Assembly: GCF_051014445.1 (NCBI RefSeq)
Contig: NC_135143.1
Span: 5,952,001 to 6,016,000, forward strand
Length of the DNA: 64,000 nucleotides
Source: Colletes latitarsis
Taxonomy: Eukaryota > Arthropoda > Insecta > Hymenoptera > Colletidae
Direction of reading: 5' to 3'
Positions within the stretch are counted from its first letter, which is position 1. Each line of letters opens with the position of its first letter. A program made the translations under genes and the position numbers. This document shows, in pieces, positions 47,574 to 58,960 of this stretch. The notes below the pieces were generated by a model. The model did no database searches and was not told where the DNA came from. It worked only from the letters and a program-made list of their open reading frames with translations.

Positions 47574-47732
47574 TCTCTCTTAGTTATGTGTGTAATAAAC
47601 ATTTACAAAACGCAAATTCTCTCACAAAACCCTTTTGTCCTCCATTCGGGGTATTAGTTTATTTCGAAAGACGCGAGCCCGACGTTGAATTGTAATTGGA
47701 TTTTTCGGATACCGCGAGCCCCAATAAATGTA

Positions 47733-48603
47733 CAGAGTATACGGCCTGGGGAAAATTTTAATGAGAGATACAAGAGGTCAAAATAAGACGAAAATCAAGA
47801 ACACTAATTTGTTGATTGAGGCTTCGTTAAAAAGTTATAGAAACATTTCCGGCCACACAGTATATTTTCGGTAAAGAATTTTTTTCTCGAAAGTACGTAG
47901 GATTTCGGGGGTACGTTTATTGATCAAAAATGATCATAGTTGACCCCTGTAACCAAAAATAAGTTTTTCAAAACGATTTAAAATTTTTTTTTTCCCCCAA
48001 AAAATTTCAGCAGCTACCCTCCGTCGATTTTTCTTAAAAATTCGTTTTTGATTTTTAATAAATTTGTTTCACGCTGTACGGAAATGTTGTCTAATACTTT
48101 TTTGTAGGTATCCATGAGCTCTACTTCCAAACTAAATTTCAATGAAATCGATTAACTATTATAGGAGTTATGGATGTTTGAAAATTGTACCATTTTTATG
48201 GGGTTTCTCTCACTTTACGGGGTTAAGGAACAACTTTTCGAATATTTTTATAATTGCTACACATTCTACACTAAAATACGCGGCGTTTGGCTTTTTGAAC
48301 ATTAAAATCGTCCAATCCGTTCGGAAGTTATGGTGTTTTAAAGATTCGCATGAAATTTCGGGGCAACATTTCTGTCCACAAATTATATTTTCGATAATGA
48401 ATTTTTTTCTCGAAACTGCTTAGGATTTCGGGGGTATATCTATTCACAAAAAATGATTGTAATTGACCACCGCAATCAAAAATAATTTTTCCAGAACAAT
48501 TTGAAATTTTTTAATTTTACAAATTAGTATCCTTGATTTTTGTCTTATTTTGGGCTCTAGAATCTCTCATTAAAATTTTTCCCAGGTGTGGTTGAACACC
48601 CTG
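47733..48603 (-). mobile_element. Foldback DNA transposon, copy 6 (871 bp)
   Basis: Starts CAGAGTATACGGCCTGG after TA and ends GTGTGGTTGAACACCCTG before TATA. The left arm is slightly shortened compared with other copies (the CCACC block is missing), and the right arm has GGGCTCTAGAATCTCTC. The interior motif CGTCCAATCCGTTC (near 48309) is reversed, as in copies 2 and 4. Frames inside (48142-48423) come from the repeat and are not genes. Confidence 0.8.
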
Positions 48604-50939
48604 TATAGGCAATAACATTTTAGTAGCCTGGTCCATAAATTTGTTTGTGTTTTTAATTGACGATTTAGACATAAATATATGAGCTATGAATACTAAATAA
48701 TATACTATCTTACAGTATAGAAATTTTAATTATTTTTTCTGCTACTTTGAATATTTATTTTCAGTAACGTAGTCAAATTTCGATTTTCTGTATTAATTTC
48801 AAAACTTTTGTTGAGGTTGCAAACGTGCATGTAATTAAAAGTGATGTCAAAAGTAAAAGAGAAAATGATACAACATCCATGCAGGATGTAATATCAGAAA
48901 AAACGACTTTATGGACTATTATGATACAAAGGAAGTTTCCTGGTGCATGTCTAACTTTTTAATGAAGTTTTCTTATTATTGAAATACAAAGTTTAATGAA
49001 AATTCATGTCAAATTTAAATTTTTTAATTTTAAATTTAAATTATTCATTTAAATTTTTGTAGTTTAAGTAATAATTGAAATAATTCCATTTCAATTTTAA
49101 AATAGTGACAAATAAAGATCCCATACTTTCTTTATTTCTAGGGACTTTTGAAATTGGCTAAATCTGATAATTAATCGTTTTCTTGATCATAAGAAACTAA
49201 ATATGACGTTAATTAAATAATTAAAGTGTTTTTATATTGTTTGAAATTTCAAACATTTTTATATTAAACTATAAACTCATGATGCATAGGTAAAAATAAA
49301 AATTAGCGAGCGGAACGGAATTTTTGAAAATATGATTAAGAGTGATATTCAAATATTACAAGGAATTTTGGAATTTTGAAGATTTAATTAAACCTGCGCA
49401 CGTTTGCCTTGACAGTATTTAAAGTGCACTACATATACATAATCTATATAATCCCAGTCATTGTGCAGATATCAGTTTCAAAAACAGGGTGCGAAAGCCG
49501 ATTTTGATTAAATTCCAGGCCTGAAATCCAATATTGTGGATGTTATTGAGACTATGGTGTTAAAATTTTATTAAATCCCGTGACCTGGGTCGAATCGTTA
49601 AAATATCGAGAGTTCGATTAAAATGAAACAAAAGTTCGAGTTTTTTTTTTATAAATCCTATTCGTGTGTTATGCGCAGATGTACCTTGTTGCAACGAAAT
49701 TAGTAGAAACGTTGATTTTATTGCACCGCGATATCTTTCGAAAAAGAGTGATGGAAGAACGCCATTTTCGCAGAGAAAAATAAAAACATCTTTTAGACAG
49801 ATGCTATAAACGAAATACATATAAAAATCAGCATGACAATTTTCTGATCTGTTATTAAATACAATGGAGGATTCTTGTATTTGTTTTGGTCTTGTTGTGT
49901 AAGAAACAATTTAATAGTCAAAAAATGGATACTTGTAACACGAAGAAGGGGATAGAAATTTCGTAGGAACTTCTCAACCAATGTGAAGCCTCTGAAGCGA
50001 CAACTTTATATAATTAATCATGTAAATATTAACTAAAACAGCTTTATGCATTTTTTAGCTGTCTGTAAAACAGAATTTTCGTAAGACAAAAGTATCTATT
50101 GTCCAGTGTTCATCAGATATGTAAGAAAAGCTACTTGGCTTAACGAGCAAATAGTTGGAGTGCAGCCTTCAGCAAGTTCCAGTATGTATAATAGTTGTTA
50201 CAGCACAATTTAGGTCGCTCTTATCTTAACTGAGCACTTTACTTCTCGTTTGTACGGCCTTCTTCAAATTATTGTTAGATAATGGCTGCCAATCTCCATC
50301 TACCGAAAATAGTTGAATCGCAAATTTAGTACTTAGCGTAGATGTAGCTTCGATAGATATTTTTATATAAAAGTTTTGTAAACCATAAAATTTTCTACAG
50401 GACTAAATTTTAATTTTAAACAATTGAAAATAACCCCATTTTATCCATAAGGAGTTCTTGCAAACAAACTTAAAACTCCAAAATAGTAGCAAGTTGAGAA
50501 TCACTGACATTTCACGCATAACTTCCATATACTGAATATTCCACACATACGTCACGTGCTTGACATTTCACACGTAACAAAACTATGTATAATTAGCGAC
50601 TCCCTAACGCCTGAATTCATCATAATCACAGTAGACATTAACCACGACGAATCGTAATACACAGAGACAATAACAATCATAGCGATTATTCGTGTACAAC
50701 AGAGACTCTCTCCTCACAATAGACAGTCCAATTACACATTGATCGTGAAACTTTAACGATTTTTATACTTCGATTCTTTCTTCTGAATGTGGATGTACTA
50801 TTTAAATTAGAATCAAGCTTGTATTTGTTAGAAAAATTCCAAAAACATAATTGTAAAAATATCATCATATTTTCTCTTGCACGCTAATGGTTTTTTATGC
50901 GTGTAACAAATAAATAATGGATATAAGTTTCGCAACAAA
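48604..50939. other. Very A+T-rich non-coding stretch
   Basis: No gene or matched repeat seen. The longest frame is 86 residues (49560-49820, minus) without recognisable features. Confidence 0.5.
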
Positions 50940-51290
50940 CTGTTCAAGACAACAAGGAATACGATAATGCCGAACTGTCGTACAGTTATAGGACTTGATA
51001 ACGATGACCTGTACGAAGGAAACTGATATGTACGTCTCAAAGTTAAAGAATGTGACATCGACAATCCCAGTAACATGACACACGACATCAGTGACCCCGT
51101 GGCCTAATCCAATACGAAAGACGCAGGTGTAGTGAAACATGATAGACACGACCCTGGAGACTTGAAACACGGCAAGGACGACCCTGGTTTGTGACACATA
51201 GAAGGGACGAGCTTAGAAACGTGAGATATATTAGCGACGATTTTGAATTTGTAAATCACAATGAGACTGTTGCTGAATAACTGTAAATTT
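50940..51290 (-). repeat. Degenerate 30-bp minisatellite, array 1 (about 11 units)
   Basis: Units of 29-31 bases with a core like ACGACCCTGGTTTGTGACAC follow one another; the clearest run is 51130-51260 (ACACGACCCTGGAGACTTG, GGACGACCCTGGTTTGTG, GGACGAGCTTAGAAACGTG, GCGACGATTTTGAATTTG). Because the period is near 30, one minus frame stays open through much of it and encodes an imperfect 10-residue repeat (RVVLAVFQVS, RVVSIMFHYT). The same unit recurs at 51834-52010. Coding status is unknown. Confidence 0.65.
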
Positions 51291-51833
51291 TTAACAGGAA
51301 TGGGTGGGACAGTGTGATTGCTGCTCATAATTTCCTATTTTGGGTCACCAACTTAACTGAAACTTTACGAAGATATACTATTATAGGATCCGAAAATCAA
51401 TATTTTCCGATTTGACACCTTAAAAAGCTTTGTCAAATTTCTCCAGTTGGACAAAAGAGGCTAGATCAAGCTTAGATTCCTGTTGAGAACATTTCTATCT
51501 TTTAAAATCGTATATTAAGGAGTTTTATCGACAAAATTCTTGGAATAGTACACTGAAGTCTCCACCTTTCCCGCAAAATAAAACAGTTTCATAAAGAGAG
51601 CTGTCAACAAACGTCAGTGTAAATAAACATTACTACTCTACCAACACAAATTCTTTATTTGTAACTCTTCCGTATTATATCCGCATATAGAATAGGTCTA
51701 GAAGTTTTTTTTTTATTTTAAGAAAGCCTCTGTGTAATTAACACACATTTTTGTACATTCTTCGCTCGTGTTACAACTTAGTGATAAAGCTGAGACAAAG
51801 TAAGATCCACTGCTCGATAATTAACAGGTTAAC
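51291..51833. other. Spacer between the two 30-bp minisatellite arrays
   Basis: A+T-rich sequence without clear units and with no gene. A T-run lies near 51705-51714. Confidence 0.5.
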
Positions 51834-52010
51834 AAAGACGAATCTCGTACTCATAGGATACGGTAGGAAGAACTCTGTAGATGTGGAACAGGCCACATTG
51901 CTTACTTTGTGGGATCCGATACGCAAGACTTTGTACTTGTGAAACGCGATACTAACCACCCTAGATTTATGGGGCTCGATACTGACGACCACGGATAGCT
52001 GAAATAAGAT
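51834..52010 (-). repeat. Degenerate 30-bp minisatellite, array 2 (about 6 units)
   Basis: Units AGACTTTGTACTTGTGAAAC, ACCACCCTAGATTTATGGGG and ACGACCACGGATAGCTGAAA each continue to GATA-type ends and match array 1. On the minus strand they read as 10-residue repeats (VVSIEPHKSR, VVSIAFHKYK, VLRIGSHKVS). The open frame spans only 73 codons and has no clear start context. Confidence 0.65.
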
Positions 52011-54143
52011 AGGGTTAACCCTAAGACCCTTTCGACCTTAGGAATTATTGGAACACGTGGGGTGTTCCACCTCTCGAACAATGACGAACTAAAACGGTGA
52101 TTGTTCCAATATATTTTCCTTCACAAAATGCAATTACTAATGATCAGTTTTGTCAAATTTACAGATACTATTATTCGTACTTTTAAAAATGTTCTATTAT
52201 TTTAAAGAATTTTAACGCGGGAGTTATTTCAATAAATTCTTATTGGAATGATAATTCCAATAAATATTTATTTGAAGAAAATTTTATTTAAATAAACCGG
52301 GATTCGTTCTAATAAAAATTCATTTCAATAAATATTCTTCAGGGATAGAAATAAACTTGATATTTTTCATGAAAAATGAAGTACTTTTTATTCGAATAAA
52401 TCTTTTGCAACTAGAATTTCTTTGTACAGTATTTTTATACGTTTGTTATGGACGTATAAAATGTTTGAATTCCCAAATATGTCCTTCATTCTTCGTTATA
52501 TACAAATTTTATAAGTTTGTAACAAATGCATGAAGAAGTTGTACAAAATTTGGAATTTCTGTAGAAAATTTAGTAATTCAACATTTCATAAGACATTTCT
52601 CGATTCAGTTTTTAATTTGTTACTGTATACAATAACATTTAACATTGTAATGGATACCTATAGACTAGCAATTGTAACGCTTTGAATATTTAATCTGCTA
52701 ACACATAAATTAAATAATTGGAATCGTCGTCCTGGTTGTCGAATATGAATAATTGTTGTTCCTGAATTGTGACAAACTATCCATAGTCAAGTTTCATAAT
52801 GAATTACCGATCAACTATTAGAATGAAGCGGGTTGATCGACGTCGTAGCCACACACGATGTACAAAATTCAATCGACAACCTCCACGTGATGCACTCCGG
52901 TTAATATTAATGTCTCTGGTACATATACATATACAGAAACTACACTTGCAATATACATCAATAATAATTCAGTGCTTGTATAAATTTTTTTAATTTTTCA
53001 AGATGCACAGATCCATTCTCTTAACGTAAAATCTGTGTGAATGTGAATACGCGAATTTGGATTTCGCATTAAACGGACGATACATGTTTTATATTATCGA
53101 ATTTAATAAACAATTCACGCAGTTGGGTTACAATGTGGCAGCAGAAATGGGCAAAACTTTATTTGAATAACAAACCACCGGTAGTAACTCTGTTTATTTA
53201 AAGAGGCTGTGATTCGTTCGATGTGTAACATATTTTGATGGTATAATTCAGATAGTAATTCTTATTGAAGAAATAATGAATGAAAAGTTGTTTATCTTTT
53301 GTTCGTTATTTGAAATATATAATCTATATAAGAACTTGAAAGTATGGCGATCATACCAGACTTTCAAAGTTGTCAATTCATCTTTGTCACGATTTAGAAC
53401 TCCAAGGACGTCTATTCTAGAAGTCTATACGCTGTCCAACGAGACGAGATAGTTAATATTAATAGTCAATGAATAATCTTGTTGGTAAAAGTACAGGTAC
53501 GCTCTTTTTGTGTCAAACGAATCCAAATTCGTCGATACTGCTTCTAACAACTCGTTAGAACGTTATTCGAATCTTATTCGATCCATGGCTTCCTCAGTTA
53601 TTTAAAAACTAATTATCGATGAAATTATGATGAAATTTATGTAAATGTATTTCTTTTTTTGTCTTTAATATTATTTTTCAAGTTCATGTTATAGTTTGGT
53701 ATGGTTTGTTGACAAGTGTTTTCGCGTCTTTATTATGCACGTTATTTTATTTTTAATTTAATATTAATGTATTAAAATTGTATACAAGTTAATTTACGTA
53801 AGTGTTATTGAAATCAAACTTGAAGTTGAAATCTATGCTCAATACTTATATCAAAATATAACTTATACCGGGGACAAGATTATACGTTTGGAAATTTCAC
53901 GCGTTTCGATAATCTTCTTAAAGTTTCCCCCAATTAAGTAAACTGACGGAAACGTATCGGTGTGATTTAGCTCAACATTCCATCTCGTCTGTCACAGGAA
54001 CATCTAAGGAATCGAACACTCTCCCGCGTCCCTTCATGGTAGGCTGACCACGAGAACGGAACTGATTGGCCGTTAATTCTCCGGCTTTTCCCGGGGATTC
54101 ACGTCTTTTCGTGCTTTCGAGGATGAATTCGTCAGTAATTGGG
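52011..54143. other. Very A+T-rich non-coding stretch
   Basis: Degenerate AATAAAT-rich sequence at 52220-52370. No gene seen. GC rises from about 53870 towards a possible promoter at 54144. Confidence 0.5.
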
Positions 54144-54150
54144 TATAAAT
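54144..54150 (+). promoter_or_regulatory. Possible TATA box in a GC-richer island
   Basis: TATAAAT stands in a GC-richer island (about 53990-54250). It is followed about 25 bases later by CTGCAGTAC, a weak initiator-like sequence. The first ATGs downstream (54221, 54230) open only tiny frames. The sole support is this spacing. Confidence 0.15.
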
Positions 54151-57100
54151 CACCAATCTCGCCTCTGCAGTACAGGATTGGGAGAGTGCTTTTGTATTCC
54201 TTACATCATTAAGAAACATTATGATCAGCATGTTGGGAGGTAGTAGGCAGAGTCGGTGACGATTCTGTCGAATTCAGACGAACAAATATTTCTATCTGTT
54301 TAACATAATGTATATTCTGAGCATCGTGCATCAGCATTATTTTTCTACCGTTTATTGCTGCTTATATGCACATTCCTCCATTTTAATGGGTTAAAATAGA
54401 CCTGGGTAAAATTTATTTCTAATGGTAATTTAACACTTTGACTGCTACGTGATAAGATTTTCCATTATGAAATTAGAAAAATTAATTCTTAAGTTGAGAC
54501 GTTGATTATGTAATTTATAATAGTCTAAAATCAAAATTTTAATCTTGCGAAATATTGTATGGTTTGTTCTGGCAATAAATGTGTTAAAAGTAATCGTTTC
54601 AAATAATGCTAAGCTGTATTTTATAAATAATTAATTTCAATTGATCTTAGGTTCCTTGTTTGCTTAATTAGAAGTAAATTGTAAAATATTTCTTAATTGA
54701 AACATTATTTTTCAAATAACTTTTAGAAAATTATAATAATTATAATAAGTGTGCAGTAATGTTACTAACACTAATGCTTTGAAATGTAAAACTGTACGTA
54801 TTGGTTCAAACTCTAAATATTTATTTTGTTTGTTTAGATTGGAAACTCTAGATGAAGGAAATATTTCCTAAAAATACTAATATCCTGTTGCAAATGAGAA
54901 TAAAATTCAAATTGATACTGAAACAAAATAAAAGATTCTCGTGTAACGGATTAAAAAAAATCGATTTTTTGGTTTCTTCAAAAATTCAAAATTTCAAAAC
55001 TAAGCTTTTAAAATTTTTAAATCGAATTCACATAAAAACAGAATTACAATATCTTTCAAATTGGTGTCTAGAAAAATTAAAAAAGTAATTGCTTCATTAA
55101 TTTTAAACGTAGTTGATATTATCAATTACGCATTTCTTTAAGCATTGACCTAAAACTTTTTTCATAAAATAAAAGTTAATTTATCTAAGGAAAAAAATTA
55201 ATTTTACTTTCAAACGTGATGAATCTTTCAATTTTTTATTCTTATACATGAAAAACGTATTCCATACCATTGCAAACTAATTTTAAGAAATTTGTTCGTT
55301 GACTGATGTTACACAAGATAACATAAAAGACTTCCTTTCTATAATTTAAAGATATTTCCTTATATCCCCGAAAGAGATCAGTTTAAATTAACAACAGTTT
55401 TTTCCTTCAGTTCGTAAATATTAGTTTTAAAGCTGTTGCACGAGAATCTTTTCTTAAATCGTCTTCGATAAATTATATTCTCTGCAATTCAGTGGCGAAT
55501 ATATCGTCCAAAAAGCACGTTAGAAATGGACGGTAGACACGTGAATTTTCTTTATGCTTTTTTCGAGCAGCCTTCTTTTTATCAAGCAACTAATGGATTT
55601 TCTTCCTTGGGTCCTTTTTTGGCTCCGCTTCCACTTGTCAGCTCGAACACGGAAAAATAAAAATAAAACACCATGGATATAGACAAGTGTCGATTATTCG
55701 AACGTCGATTAATGGAAATGTCGATAATTCGAAGACAAGTTATCCGAAAAAGCAATTATGGTGGAAAGGAACGAATTAAGTGTACCTCAAATATCACTTA
55801 TCGCTGAAACTTTATTATAGTAATTATACTAAAAAACAGCATTATTCGGGTGGACCTCGTTATTTCACCTTGCTTAATATGTACATTATTTACTTTTGTT
55901 TTCATTTAGTGAATAAAGTCGTTAAATAGAAATACAAAATAAAAAAAATTCCCCGTGAAAAAGTATCCACAATGCAAATAATAAATTTTCTCAATGAGAA
56001 ATTTTATTTCTGAAACAATCGAGTTTCGTAAACATTGACTGTATCATTGTGGAAATTGATATAAAACATTTTATGTGCTTTATGGATTTATGCTCCAGTA
56101 TTATAATCCGAACACATCACGATATAATTGCTGTTTGCTTTTCATTTAAAAAAAAAGTTTGATGAACCGTGTTATTAAAAAATTGTTATTAATTTTATTC
56201 CGAATAAAGTCGAACGATTTACTATAATATTAATACAAAGGAACGAAAGAAATTATATAACACTAAGATTAAAATATATTATTCTGTTTCGTCCTGGATA
56301 TGATAGCCTTTTCAATAGGCTTATTAAGCAGATGCTGGTCTTAAACGTGATTGATCGTTTGAACAGTCTCCAATATGATGAGAATTTAGATCAAACTCAT
56401 CGCCGAGAGAACGAACTTCATGGTATCTTCATTAAATTCCAACATTCCGAGGCTCGTGTTAAATTTTTGCTATAAGGCGGTTGTTCTGAAGACATTTTCC
56501 TCGACCCAGAGTTTCATCTGAATTCTCTTCATATCGAAGACTATACCAGTGACTAATGTATTATCGAAAGGATTACTTTGGAAAATATCAATATTGTAAA
56601 ATTGAAAGGTTCACAAAAAGAAAAGGAAATGTCAAGTTTTAGCATTTCTGAAGAAACGAAAATTATTTCTTACGTGCTATTACCTTAAGTAATAACAGTG
56701 GCATCCAAGTTACGAAAGAAGATTCCAAGATCAAATTAATTTGAATAGCAAAAGGAATAAACAATTTACTAAAGTATACTAACGTGTTTAAAATACATGA
56801 AAATACATTTTAATTAATTCAATACATGTATTTTAGAAAAGTGTTGCAATATTGAGCGTGTAGATGAATTGGCTTAATATAATCCACTATTAAATACTGT
56901 AAGGATCAACGTAAACGTTCTACCGGCTAAAAACTTTAATCGCTAAATTAACAGGGAAAATTATGTTCACCAGTAGCTCTATGTATCTGATCGTAGCCTA
57001 ATAAATCTACAAAGTTTGTGAAGAGGGTTTCGAAATAGACCCGAAACGTTTAATATCGTTGTTATCTCTATAATATGCACCGAACCTGCCGCTAACCATT

Positions 57101-58379
57101 ACAGCATTTACTGCGAATTTTAAAACTAATTCAATTCTGTTAACTTTTGAGAACGATAAAAAAACTAGAAGATAACCACTTGAGTCTCACAGAGCCTATA
57201 CACTGATATCTACTTTACATGCACACGAAATTTCAAACCGATAGATTCAATTATTCTCAAGACACCATAATGACAGTCTCGAAAAACTGCTTGAAGGTAT
57301 TTCTACAACTTCACTATATTTTTGTACTTCAAAGTAGAAGTTTAGGAATATTTAAACACGGTGGTCCAGGTTAAACGGTGACAGGACAAAATAAGTTAAA
57401 ACAATGCAATGGACAAAATGAGTTATCGTTTATTTTCATACTCGACAGCAATTTTTTGTTTCAGAACCTTCACAGTTTGAAACATCTCTTTTAATTCTTG
57501 GAGTACGAACTTTTTTCCTTGTTCGTCGTTTGCATCATCGTCGTCACATTCTTCAGATGTTAGATCGACGACGTTGAATCGGGTCAATTATTAATACACA
57601 GTTGTGAATCGAGAACTATTAAACAATATATATTGAACAAGAAACAAAGTACAAAACGGATGAAACACGTGTGCACATAGCGTGGTCATATTTGATTCAT
57701 TGTAGGGCCCGATAATATCGATATTGGTAATCTGAAATCAGTACATTTCTCACAAATACAACCTTGTTTCATTTTATAATTCGCACTATTAGTAAGTATT
57801 CTTTTGCTAAAATCTTTGAAAATTTTGGTGGTAATTTAGGGAAAGCATGAAAGTAAAATCATTATTTTATGCCTTACTTATTCGAATAATACCCTTCGGG
57901 TACGTAGGTATCTCGGTTAGTGAAAAACCTTGATTATTTTAGTTATTGACAAAAGGGTTAATGTGTTGATTTTTTACAGCTTGATACAAAACATGTTATT
58001 TTTCATTTTTATAAAAAAAGGCTTATAGTCTAGTCTTCTTAATACTGGATTTACGGGTATTCATTGCGCATATTTTTATTGTAATAAATTGTGTAGACAG
58101 TTACATTAAAACGAAGTTTTTGTTTTAATTAAAATATATCGTATCATTAAATCAATTAAATTCATTATAGATTGCTAACAAATAATATTTACGAGTTCTG
58201 TAACGTTAATTTTGGAGTTTGAAATCCGTCAAATAATAGTGTTAAGACACTGTTGAAAATTTCTGAAAAACAATCAACTCCTCGTTGAAATAATTCCCGA
58301 AAAAGAAGGACGACGTTGAAGACATCTATGAATCGGACTTTATTAGCCATTAGAAGTCGAACAACTTACTTTTCAACGA
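54151..58379. other. Very A+T-rich non-coding stretch
   Basis: No gene seen. At about 55688-55740 three short units (GTCGATTATTCGAACG, TCGATTAATGGAAATG, TCGATAATTCGAAGAC) resemble the CTCGATnATTCGAA core of pogo-type termini, but no paired end was found. Confidence 0.5.
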
Positions 58380-58960
58380 GAGTCGTCGTCGGCGCGGTTC
58401 GCCCGAGGATTTAAAGTTTCTCGATTAAAAATCTTGCGTAAAAATGTCCGTGGGCAGGTGCACTTCTCGTACAGGCATGTATGTAAATCATCCTCGCCCG
58501 GAGGCACGCGTCGGTTCTCTCCCCTTCGCTGCACGGCTGAACTTATCGCTTGTATTAACGCTCGTTACAAGAAACGGCGACGCGAAGGGACCGGGGGTCG
58601 TGACCTTCGGCCATTAAAGCCGAAACACATATTTTCAGCTTTCGTAACCAGCCCCCGGGGGACGACGGGTGTGCTTGTTTCTAGGTTTGTTGTCATTCTT
58701 CTTTCACGTGGAACCGCGGGGGGCCCGACGGGGGGTTCAGACCCCACAACGCGCTCAAAGAGTCGGGACCTGGGCCCCGCCACCGCACGAGCGTGTCTCT
58801 CCTCATCCGTACAGACCCTTTTCTTTTGTAACTCAGGTCAACGTTTACCTGATACTCACGGGACGCCTGTTTGGACCGGGCTGCCGACATTCGTGGGGCC
58901 GAGACTTTTTTTTCATTAGGGGTTATAATCTTGATTGATCGGCGCGTGGAATCACGGGTG
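58380..58960. other. GC- and CpG-rich island with overlapping open frames
   Basis: A sharp GC rise inside A+T-rich DNA. The longest frame in the window (161 codons, 58434-58919, plus) lies here, but a second plus frame (58669-58938) and two minus frames (58565-58783, 58693-58890) cover the same bases. Its product is rich in Arg, Gly, Thr and Ser with no domain, so I regard it as a by-product of high GC. It may be a promoter island or an untranslated exon. Confidence 0.45.

Noticed and set aside
55688..55740. Three TCGATnATTCGAA-like units as a pogo element
   Set aside because: Only one side is visible and the units are degenerate; may be a remnant but cannot be bounded.
58434..58919. Longest open frame in the window (161 codons, plus strand)
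   Set aside because: It lies in a GC-rich island covered by three other overlapping frames on both strands. The product is Arg/Gly/Thr-rich with no domain, signal peptide or membrane segment.
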